64,000 bases of DNA from Perkinsus olseni (lineage: Eukaryota > Perkinsozoa > Perkinsida > Perkinsidae). Under the pieces are notes generated by a model. That model was not told the origin of the DNA. It made no database searches and saw only the letters and a program-made list of their open reading frames with translations. The stretch's first letter is position 1. Every line of letters begins with the position of its first letter. Location of the stretch: the NCBI GenBank assembly GCA_013115135.1, contig JABANP010000211.1:1-64000 (forward strand), given 5' to 3'. This document shows, in pieces, positions 8,570 to 18,048 of the stretch. The position numbers were made by a program, and so were the translations under genes.

Positions 8570-8639
8570 TCTCAAGTCTGAAAGCCTTGAGGGATATTAT
8601 CCCTCAAGGCTTTGACTCAAAAGCCTTTGAGACTTGAGA
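8570..8639. repeat. nested inverted repeat
   Basis: Inner arms of 16 bp (8581-8596 and 8598-8613) flank a single T at 8597. Outer 10-bp arms TCTCAAGTCT (8570-8579) and AGACTTGAGA (8630-8639) enclose them. Confidence 0.8.
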
Positions 8640-8933
8640 CCAAATATACTTGAGGTTCTGAAGCAAGCTTGGCGCAATGCGTGAGTTCGGGTTTCGTGGA
8701 CATGATGCGTGACACGCATTATTTCTCAAGTTGTACGTGGTATCGGTCCTTTGCTTCAACCTGCGACGACCCGAGTTGTGAGCAACAGAAGATTTCATCT
8801 TGGACAGCTCCGTGGACTTTGTTTTAAACTGAAGGTTTTGAGCGACATTTTCAACGCGAATCTTTCTTCTGCTACCGATTTCAGGAATCGTGCATTTCCA
8901 GCCGCAACTAACTTCTTAGTTTTAATGTTTGTC

Positions 8934-8955
8934 TGCCGGAGTCCGGCAGCCGGAC
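8934..8955. repeat. 8-bp-unit inverted triplet (perfect)
   Basis: The unit is TGCCGGAC. The three parts are 8934-8940, 8941-8948 and 8949-8955. Confidence 0.85.
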
Positions 8956-9010
8956 AGATATCAAAACTAAGGGCGATTTCTGGAAATCTGACTTTCGATT
9001 TCTCTTATCA

Positions 9011-9032
9011 GTAACAAATTGTTATTAACAAT
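9011..9032. repeat. 8-bp-unit inverted triplet
   Basis: The unit is ATAACAAT. There is one mismatch, at the first base of the left copy. Confidence 0.7.
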
Positions 9033-9851
9033 CAATGAGGAATCACAGAATGCAATGAGAGCTCCAGAAAAAAAGTGAGAACCGAAATAACTAACTATGG
9101 TTTTTTGGGTACCGGACTTACTCGCTTTGTGCATTTCCTGTCGCCTCGTAGTCCAATAGCCACAGCTGTCATCGGCAGAGCGGGAAAGGTCGAGTTCGAC
9201 GAGTTCGGAGTGGGTCGTGTTTGACCGAGCATGATCTACGTGGGGACAGTCCCCAGCATCTTAAACTCTTAGAAAAGGGGAGGGCTTCTCGGGAAGAGCA
9301 ATGGATTCTTCACAGCGAACCTAGAGTTATCTTGATGAGGAAAATCTGAAAGGAATTAAATTCCGAGGACCAGCGCATAAGATGATCGCGGCGGTAGAGC
9401 TATTGGGAATTTTCTGCATAACTGTGATAGAGTCCAGCAATAGGGACCAACGGCAGGTCATTTGACTGCCTGCAATTTCTCGTTACGTAGGAGCCTCCAC
9501 TCAGAAGGGTACGGAAAGCCACATGTGGTAAAATGGGAGGAGACGGTGAGAGGCAGTGAGACAACCGGGTTCGAGCGGAGAAAGAATAAATGAGAGGGCA
9601 GCGGAGACGAGTTGAAAGGTCGGTCTGATTTTTCCCTTCGTAGACTTTTCGGAATCTCAGGCGGGCAATATTAGATACTTGCGTTGTCAATTGGTTCAAT
9701 CTGTATTGGTACGATAGGTCAGGTTGGGGCGATCAGGTCTCAGATATCTGTGGAGACGAATCTGCAGACGACGAATCTGCGAAAATCAGAGAATGATACA
9801 ACTGGGGTGAATCAGATCATGCTGAACATCAACTTGGCCAGCTCAGGATCT

Positions 9852-9873
9852 GCTCGCGGCGCGAGCCTCGCGC
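9852..9873. repeat. 8-bp-unit inverted triplet (perfect)
   Basis: The unit is GCTCGCGC. The three parts are 9852-9858, 9859-9866 and 9867-9873. Confidence 0.85.
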
Positions 9874-11693
9874 ATATGCTGAACGTATCAGAATCGCATA
9901 GATGAATCAACATGCCCTACTCTTACCACTGCCTTCTGTCCGTCATTTGATTGCCGGACGTCGTTCCAGGTTTCTCTCTTTCTCATCGGAGAACGACTGG
10001 ACAGTCCAGCCCGGACTACTACGATCGTAAACTGGTGATGATTCTGACTCGGAATTTGTTCTCCAAGGATCTTTTCTCGTGTGTTCGGACGAGACCCAGA
10101 GTGCCAGCTACCTTAAAAGTATGATGGTGCCGAATACTAGGAGTAGAACTCCTAGTTTGGATAGTCAATGGCCCAAATCCTTGCGTAGTATACTGTTAAA
10201 CTCTGAGCCTCCATTATTCTACGGTCTTGGTTCTAGCAGGGTACGTCTCATCTCCAAAACTAATTCGTCCAAGCTTAGGACGTGCCGGAATGCGAGAGAA
10301 AAACGCGACAATTTAATTCACAAAAGAGATACCGCGTGAACACCAAGTCCTTGCACGGGAGTAGAAACAGGAATAACAATAAACGCTGAGGCAACGGTCA
10401 TCTGCCCCCGCGAACGGCCGTTCATAGCAACCACATATGCCGGCGAATGACAGATCGCCGGCATATTTGACAGACCACTCCCCTGTAAGTCATAACAGCG
10501 ACCACAACTGGAGGATCGACCATTGGTCGGGAACCTCGGGCATGTCAGATATATCCCAGTTCATAGTATTTCCAAGCTGCATCCTAATCCGAAGGCCAGT
10601 GGACGAGCAGACCTCCGTGAACACTGGAAATTTTAGCCAACGGTGAGAGCCCACGGCCGACTGCAGGACAGTCGATAAACCGAGTTCCTTGAAGAGCGAA
10701 AGGATGAGCACCGTCTCTGCAAGCTCCAAGTACCCATACCATTTCTACTGCACACGAGAGAAACACGACACGTGGCCACTGGTAACTCCCGATTAACTCA
10801 AGCTATCCGCTGCGTACTATCGTGTGGCTTCACATATGAATATGCCATGACCTTTGGCTGAATACTCCCCTGGACAGTTGGCCAGCTCTATACGACAACG
10901 ACCACGACACAATGCAGGTTGCTCCAGTCAGAACTGAGACTTTAATCTCATCATCCCACGCTATAGCGTAGCAGCTCTAATCAGTCTGTGCTATGGCACG
11001 CATTACTTCGGCTTGTGAACTACCCGTCATGGTGCTGTGCTTAGTAGGGTCTGTACTCTCCGGCCCTCCCCGACATACGTACTCTTATTTCAGCAGGGCA
11101 TCGTCCGGCCACGTGAAGGATCAGTTCACTTGGCTAGAGATTGCGGTCGAGGAAACCCGTGGTAAGAGTTGCCATCACTCGATCAGTTGATCATAATCCG
11201 TATATCAAGATCTGTTTATCAAGTATATAACATTGAATGTGCTCTCACTCACAGTGAGTCACTGCCTAGGAAGTCGCAAACCAAGCGTATTAAACCTGAC
11301 CAACCGCGCGCCACTACCGCAACCGATATCTTGAGCAGTCTCAGTTAACCAAGACTCATATCGAGTTTAGGCGAGTAAGGTCGCCTCGGGCCCCTACGCA
11401 CAGGGAAGAGTGTCACAAGGATTCTGCACGCACAGGCTTTAGCTCTGCGAGCGTTTCATTTGCCCGCGCAAGTATGATATTCAACATCACAATGCTCATT
11501 CTGATTGCACTCTGCGTTTCAAGCCCTTCGAACTGGACTCCTGATCTCAGCGTTTTAACTTGTTATATCTTCATCTTTCGGCTGGATATAGGCTCACATC
11601 CAATCTTTGGTGGGTTTAGTGGGTAATGCGAATATCCGAGTCCTCTGTTTCACCTCAGTGTATTCTTCCGTTTTTCTCGCGTCAACAGCGCTA

Positions 11694-13985
11694 ATGGCTC
11701 GCACCTTGGGCATCTCTTCAATTTTCTATCTATGTCTATCGGTTATTTCAGCTGAGAAGGTCCCGCTGGTGACTGGGGCTGTGAAGATGGACGCTCAACC
11801 AGCCTATAACAACTGTGATTATACCATTACTACTACCTCATTTGGTGATGATGAACCTAGAACTGTTAGTGTAGATTATCAGAGTAGTTTAGAGATATCT
11901 GGGATGGAGTACGAAGACCGTCAACGTATGTTGAAAGCTGGCAAGAAGAAGGGGAGGACTACTACGGCTGATAGTACCACGACTAGTACTACCGCTGGGA
12001 CTACTGCAACTGAGAGCACGACTACTGGGACTACTGCAACTGAGAGTACGACTACTGGGACTACTACAACTGAGGGCATGACTACTGGGACTACTACAAC
12101 TAAGAGCTCGACGACTGGGACTACTACAACTAAGAGCTCGACGACTGGGACTACTACAACTAAGAGCTCGACGACTGGGACTACTACAACTAAGAGCACT
12201 ACGACTAGGACTACTACAACTAAGAGCACTACGACTAGGACTACTACAACCAAGAGCACTACGACTAGAGCTACTACAACTATGAGCACTACGACTAGAG
12301 TTACTACAACTATGAGCTCCACGACTAGGACTACTACAACTATGAGCTCCACGACTAGTGCTACTACAACTATGACCTCCACGACTAGTGCTACTACAAC
12401 TATGACTTCCACGACTAGTGCTACTACAACCAAGAGCACTACGACTAGGACTACTACAACCAAGAGCACTACGACTAGGACTACTACAACTAAGAGCTCG
12501 ACGACTGGGACTACTACAACTAAGAGCTCGACGACTAGGACTACTACAACCAAGAGCACTACGACTAGGACTACTACAACTATGAGCTCCACGACTAGGA
12601 CTACTACAACTATGAGCTCCACGACTAGTGTTACTACAACTATGAGCTCCACGACTAGTGCTACTACAACTATGACTTCGACGACTAGTGCTACTACAAC
12701 TATGGCTTCCACGACTAGTGCTACTACAACCAAGAGCACTACGACTAGGACTACTACAACTAAGAGCTCGACGACTGGGACTACTACAACTAAGAGCTCG
12801 ACGACTAGGACTACTACAACTAAGAGCACTACGACTAGAGCTACTACAACCAAGAGTTCCACGACTAGGACTACTACGACGAAGAGTTCCACGACTAGGA
12901 CTACTACGACGAAGAGCTCCACGACTAGGACTACTACAACTATGAGCTCCACGACTAGGACTACTACAACTATGAGCTCCACGACTAGAGCTACTACAAC
13001 TATGAGCTCCACGACTAGTGCTACTACAACCAAGAGCAGTACGACTAGTGCTACTACAACTAAGAACTCCACGACTAGGACTACTACGACGAAGAGCTCC
13101 ACGACTAGGACTACTACGACGAAGAGCTCCACGACTAGGACTACTACAACTATGACTTCCACGACTACAACCACAACCACCACGACTACTACAACTACGA
13201 TGACCACGACTACTACAACTACGACGACCACGACTACTACAACTACGACGACCACGACTACTACAACTACGACGACCACGACTACTACAACTACGACGAC
13301 CACGACTACTACAACTACGACGACCACGACGACCACGACCACGACCACGACCACGACGACCACGACCACGACTACTACAACTACGACGACCACGACTACT
13401 ACAACTGCGACGACCACGACTACTACAACTACGACGACCACGACTACTACAACTACGACGACCACGACTACTACAACTACGACGACGACCACCACGACCA
13501 CGACCACGACTACGACTACGACTACTACAACTTCGACGACCACGACCACGACCACGACTACGACAACGACCACGACTACTACAACTACTACGACCACGAC
13601 CACGACCACGACCACGACGACGACCACGACCACGACCACGACCACGACGACTACGACTACTACAACTACGACGACCACGACTACTACAACTACGACGACC
13701 ACGACTACTACAACTACGACGACGACGACCACGACTACTACAACTACGACGACCACCACGACCACCACGACGACCACCACGACTACGACTACTACAACTA
13801 CGACGACCACCACGACCACCACGACGACCACCACGACTACGACTACTACAACTTCGACGACCACGACCACGACCACGACCACGACTACGACTACGACTAC
13901 GACTACTACAACTTCGACGACCACGACCACGACCACGACGACCACGACCACGACTACGACAACGACCACGACTACTACAACTACT

Positions 13986-14044
<59 letters not shown>

Positions 14045-14258
14045 GACGACGACTACGACTACTACAACTACGACGACCACGACTACTACAACTACGACGA
14101 CCACGACTACTACAACTACGACGACGACGACCACGACTACTGCAACTACGACGACCACCACGACCACGACGACGACCACCACGACCACGACTACGACTAC
14201 TACAACTTCGACGACCACGACCACGACCACGACAACGACAACGACTACTACAACTACT

Positions 14259-14293
<35 letters not shown>

Positions 14294-14519
14294 GACTACA
14301 ACTACAACTACGACGACCACGACTACTACAACTACGACGACGACGACCACGACCACGACCACGACTACTACAACTACGACGACGACGACGACCACGACCA
14401 CGACGACCACGACCACTACAACTACGACGACCACGACCACGACCACTAAGGTTTTGGGTATCTTATTAACCGCAAGCGGGTCCTTCCTACCCCACGTGAG
14501 GGGTATAGGGTCGGCCTAG
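11694..14519 (+). CDS. mucin-like secreted protein 1, N-terminal part (interrupted gene)
   Basis: From the ATG at 11694 the product begins with a signal-peptide-like segment (MARTLGISSIFYLCLSVISA). About 60 residues follow containing QPAYNNCDY and VSVDYQ, and then a long Thr-rich domain. The N-terminus is clearly paralogous to the gene at 35350 (shared S-P, a Q-x-x-Y-x-N-C segment, VDxxY). The Thr domain has 10-residue TTTT-(K/M)-S-x-TT-x repeats and then pure Thr codons. It is probably a secreted or surface, heavily O-glycosylated protein. At about 14448 the frame runs into retroelement A and gains about 24 RT-derived residues before a TAG at 14517. An in-frame TTG/ATG further upstream (11607) is possible, but 11694 gives the better signal peptide and matches the paralogue. 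The original C-terminus is probably the exon-like segment ending at 31046. Confidence 0.75.
11985..13160 (+). repeat. 30-bp tandem repeats coding TTTT-K/M-S-rich decapeptides
   Basis: About 39 copies of a 30-bp unit sit in frame with mucin-like gene 1. The unit codes Thr runs broken by Lys or Met, Ser and a Gly, Arg or Ser. Variants are arranged in blocks, as expected from unequal exchange. There are no frame breaks. Confidence 0.85.
13161..14447 (+). repeat. ACN-codon (poly-Thr) array, segment 1
   Basis: This is a triplet array of ACA/ACC/ACG/ACT codons with local periodicities such as ACGACTACTACAACTACGACC. It stays in the threonine frame with rare Ser or Ala or Met changes. It ends at the 5' junction of element A. 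Confidence 0.9.
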
Positions 14520-14539
14520 CGCGGCAGTGCACGAACAGA

Positions 14540-15889
14540 ATGATGAGGTACGCGAGAGCTAACTCGGGACTGAGCCCAAATCTGTGCAAGCTGCTGTATA
14601 TGAAGATCTTCATACCGGTACTGTCATATGGTCTGGAACTATTTGGTAGCCATCTAGCACTGCCGTCCTACAGACGGGTCGTAGACCCAGCATCGGCAGA
14701 CCTACTAAGGAGAAGCTATGGGTTGAGGAAGTCTACCCCATTGGATTATATACAGTTGGTCTCAGGCTGCGAGCTAGCGTCGGAGATATTACTGGATAGG
14801 GCATGCCTGATACATTATCACAAAAGATCTATCATGGATAGCATAAAAGCCACGGCGAGAACGCACAGGAGGAAGTGGGCGACGTTCCTGTCGGAAGATA
14901 GAGCCCTAGGAGATGGGTATGAGGGCGAACTTGCATGGACGGAGCCTTATGTGCAGTCCGTTATCGCAGGAAGCATCAGGATACCGCCAAGCAAAGACAT
15001 TTCAATTGCGGAGGAGACCAACACGGCCGCGGACTATAAGATATATACGGATGGGTCATTAGCGAGCGACAGATGCGCAGGCGCTTTTGTCGCCTTTCGA
15101 TCCCGGCCCCGAGAGCTCATGGAACAATTAGCGTCGGGAGCGGTAAGATTGAGGAATCCTTCGATAGCCCAAGGAGAGATGATTGGGTTAAAAATGGGTA
15201 TAGAATGGTGCAGGGACAACATAGAGCGAGGATCGGAGATATATCTATATAGCGACAGCAGCTCTTCCCTGAGGCTGTTATTATCTCGACGCAGAACAGA
15301 CCTCTCACAACAGGTCATACATGCCTTCGAAGAGGCAGCTAGTGCGGGGATCAACATCAAGCTTAGATGGGTGGCGGGGCATATGGAATGTGAGGGGAAT
15401 ACGAGGGCAGATGAAGCCGCCAACGCGGGGAGATATTTGGAGGACATCTATGATACCCCGACCCCGAGATCGACCACCGAAAGCATACTGGCCGGACGAA
15501 GGAAGGGAAGGTTCCTCGCTCGGTTGCAAAGACTGAGGGAATCCGGGAACTTCTTCAGAACAGAGGGGATGCGGGATCTCGTACCAAAAATGATTGGTAG
15601 ATCGAGGGCCTCGAGAAGTGCGGCCAGGGTGATGAGTGGGCACTCCGAATTGCTGAGAAGCTACACCTATAGACCTGATGCTCCCCCGGATACTAAATGT
15701 GCGATCTGTGATTGCGAGGATACCATCGCGCACATGCTGATAGACTGTGATGACCCCAGAAGAAGGGACTTCAGACCTGCATGGGTCAACAGAGACAAAT
15801 CGTTGGCACAATTCGTTGCCAGTAAAGAGAGATGTGAGGAGCTCATTCACTACTGTAGGAGGATGGAAGTAGGCCACCGGACTAATTAA
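14540..15889 (+). CDS. element A ORF2 fragment: RT thumb, RNase H, zinc motif
   Basis: This 449-codon frame begins in the region after the RT core (YGLELFG near residue 36). The RNase H domain follows with all four acidic residues visible: D in YTDGS (about residue 174), E in QGEMIG, D in YSDSSSS and D in TRADEAA. After it comes a C-x2-C-x7-H-x4-C motif (CAICDCEDTIAHMLIDC), which also occurs in elements B and C. The upstream part of the domain (14448-14515) is in another frame, so a frameshift lies at about 14495-14515. Translation from ATG 14540 is probably not biological. It ends at TAA 15887-15889. Confidence 0.8.
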   Translation: MMRYARANSGLSPNLCKLLYMKIFIPVLSYGLELFGSHLALPSYRRVVDPASADLLRRSYGLRKSTPLDYIQLVSGCELASEILLDRACLIHYHKRSIMDSIKATARTHRRKWATFLSEDRALGDGYEGELAWTEPYVQSVIAGSIRIPPSKDISIAEETNTAADYKIYTDGSLASDRCAGAFVAFRSRPRELMEQLASGAVRLRNPSIAQGEMIGLKMGIEWCRDNIERGSEIYLYSDSSSSLRLLLSRRRTDLSQQVIHAFEEAASAGINIKLRWVAGHMECEGNTRADEAANAGRYLEDIYDTPTPRSTTESILAGRRKGRFLARLQRLRESGNFFRTEGMRDLVPKMIGRSRASRSAARVMSGHSELLRSYTYRPDAPPDTKCAICDCEDTIAHMLIDCDDPRRRDFRPAWVNRDKSLAQFVASKERCEELIHYCRRMEVGHRTN

Positions 15890-15949
15890 CTTTGAAGGCT
15901 AGGATACACTAGAGAAGAGTACATGACGAGTCCTATTTTATCTGGTCGT

Positions 15950-16001
15950 CCAACTAAGCTCAACTGAGCGTTGGACGTTAAATATCAACAACAACAACAA
16001 C
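15950..16001 (+). other. element A 3' end: hairpin, conserved end motif, (AAC)5 tail
   Basis: CCAAC (15950-15954) pairs with GTTGG (15970-15974), and GCTC (15958-15961) pairs with GAGC (15966-15969), with TAA bulged. GACGTTAAATATC follows, then five AAC repeats (15987-16001). Element B ends in GACGTTAAATCTC plus AAC repeats, so this motif is a likely RT recognition end. Confidence 0.7.
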
Positions 16002-16938
16002 CACGACCACGACCACGACCACGACCACTACAACTACGACGACCACGACCACGACCACTACCACGACTACTACAACTACGACGACCACGACTACTACAAC
16101 CACGACGACCACGACGACGACTACAACAACCACGACTACTACGACTACTACAACTACGACGACCACGACCACGACCACGACTACTACAACTACGACTACT
16201 ACAACTACGACGACCACGACCACGACTACTACAACTACGACTACTACAACTACAACTACTACAACTACGACGACCACGACTACTACAACTACGACGACCA
16301 CGACTACTACAACTACGACGACCACGACCACGACCACGACCACGACGACTACAACTACGACTACTACAACTACGACGACCACGACTACTACAACCACGAC
16401 GACCACGACTACTACAACCACGACCACGACTACTACAACCACGACCACGACTACTACAACCACGACCACGACTACTACAACTACGACGACCACGACTACT
16501 ACAACTACGACGACCACGACTACTACAACTACGACTACTACAACTACGACGACCACGACCACGACTACTACAACCACGACTACTACAACTACGACGACCA
16601 CGACTACTACAACTACGACGACCACGACTACTACAACTACGACGACCACGACTACTACAACTACGACGACCACGACTACTACAACTACGACGACCACGAC
16701 TACTACAACTACGACGACCACGACTACTACAACTACGACTACTACAACTACGACGACCACGACCACGACTACTACAACCACGACTACTACAACTACGACG
16801 ACCACGACTACTACAACTACGACGACCACGACCACGACTACTACAACTACGACGACCACGACCACGACTACTACAACTACGACGACCACGACCACGACCA
16901 CGACCACGACTACTACAACTACGACTACTACAACTACG

Positions 16939-16985
<47 letters not shown>

Positions 16986-17622
16986 GACTACAACTACGAC
17001 TACTACAACTACGACTACGACCACGACGACTACGACTACTACAACTACGACGACCACGACTACTACAACCACGACGACCACGACTACTACAACTACGACG
17101 ACCACGACTACTACAACTACGACGACTACGACCACGACTACTACAACTACGACGACCACGACCACGACTACTACAACTACGACGACTACGACCACGACTA
17201 CTACAACTACGACGACCACGACTACTACAACTACGACGACCACGACTACTACAACTACGACGACCACGACCACGACTACTACAACTACGACGACCACGAC
17301 CACGACCACGACCACGACGACTACAACTACGACTACTACAACTACGACGACCACGACTACTACAACCACGACGACCACGACTACTACAACTACGACGACC
17401 ACGACTACTACAACTACGACGACCACGACTACTACAACTACGACGACTACGACCACGACTACTACAACTACGACGACCACGACCACGACTACTACAACTA
17501 CGACGACCACGACCACGACTACTACAACTACGACGACCACGACTACTACAACTACGACGACCACGACCACGACTACTACAACTACGACGACCACGACCAC
17601 GACCACGACTACTACAACTACT
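16002..17622 (+). repeat. ACN-codon (poly-Thr) array, segment 2
   Basis: This is a highly regular triplet array between elements A and B, with no frame breaks. It is read as Thr in the frame that leads straight into the ORF1 remnant of element B (the last codons before 17623 are ACA ACT ACT). The same DNA in other frames gives Arg/Leu/Gln/Pro or, in reverse, Val or Arg/Ser/Gly; these are shadows. Confidence 0.9.
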
Positions 17623-18048
17623 GTTGATAAATGGAAACAAGTTACTAGTAAGGATTCTTTTGTGGTCTTTCGAGTCCCGTCTAGTGATAGAGATACTATC
17701 ATCAAGAATGATGGTTTGTATGTTAATTGCCAAAAGCTTCGTTGTCATGATTTTGTTTCGGTGAATTATTGTTATGATTGTGGTAGCCTTCATGGCAAGA
17801 ATTCACCCTGTAATGATACTAAGAAATGTCTTTTTTGCTCTGGCGATCATAAGCTCTCTGATTGTCCCCATAAGGGTAGTGATGACACTTCAAAAATGTT
17901 TTGCTCACTATGCGAGGAGAGAGGCCACTGTCTTATTAGTGGCCCTCCCTGTGTTAAAAAGATTGAAGCCATTCGTAGTAAGCTCGAACGTATTGACTAT
18001 TCAGTTGATGGGCCTCTGTTTACTGGTCCTCTCGCGAGATATCTATGA
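17623..18048 (+). CDS. element B ORF1, C-terminal part (zinc-knuckle gag-like)
   Basis: The frame is open from the preceding Thr array and ends at TGA 18046-18048. Three cysteine clusters are visible: CYDCGSLHGKNSPC, CLFCSGDHKLSDC (C-x2-C-x3-H-x4-C) and CSLCEERGHCLI with a later C. They correspond one for one to the three clusters of element C ORF1, and suggest nucleic-acid binding in the retroelement RNP. The original start is lost by 5' truncation. The stop overlaps the ORF2 start as ATGA. Confidence 0.85.
   Translation, partial: VDKWKQVTSKDSFVVFRVPSSDRDTIIKNDGLYVNCQKLRCHDFVSVNYCYDCGSLHGKNSPCNDTKKCLFCSGDHKLSDCPHKGSDDTSKMFCSLCEERGHCLISGPPCVKKIEAIRSKLERIDYSVDGPLFTGPLARYL
18045..18048 (+). 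promoter_or_regulatory. ATGA stop-start overlap between ORF1 and ORF2
   Basis: The TGA of ORF1 and the ATG of ORF2 share the four bases 18045-18048. Such overlaps permit termination-reinitiation, as established for the silkworm element SART1. Confidence 0.75.

Larger units (their letters stand above)
8640..11600. other. gene-poor stretch upstream of mucin-like gene 1
   Basis: No gene is recognised. It contains the structures at 8934, 9011 and 9852, a 12-bp perfect palindrome at 10412-10423 and a 12-bp-arm hairpin with an 8-nt loop at 10435-10466. The promoter of the gene starting at 11694 must lie near the right end, but I see no clear element. Confidence 0.5.
14448..16001 (+). mobile_element. 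element A: 5'-truncated non-LTR retrotransposon
   Basis: It begins inside the RT domain after the catalytic core (VLGILLT matches VLGVLLT of element B) and ends with a hairpin, the string GACGTTAAATATC and five AAC repeats that merge into the host array. The 5' truncation, same-family protein and AAC tail are typical of target-primed reverse transcription. It carries the RNase H domain and C-terminal zinc motif. It is inserted in the Thr-codon array in the same orientation as the host gene. Confidence 0.85.

Noticed and set aside
10435..10466. 12-bp-arm hairpin as a transcription terminator or RNA gene
   Set aside because: It is a strong inverted repeat with an 8-nt loop, but nothing around it supports a terminator in a eukaryotic intergenic region.
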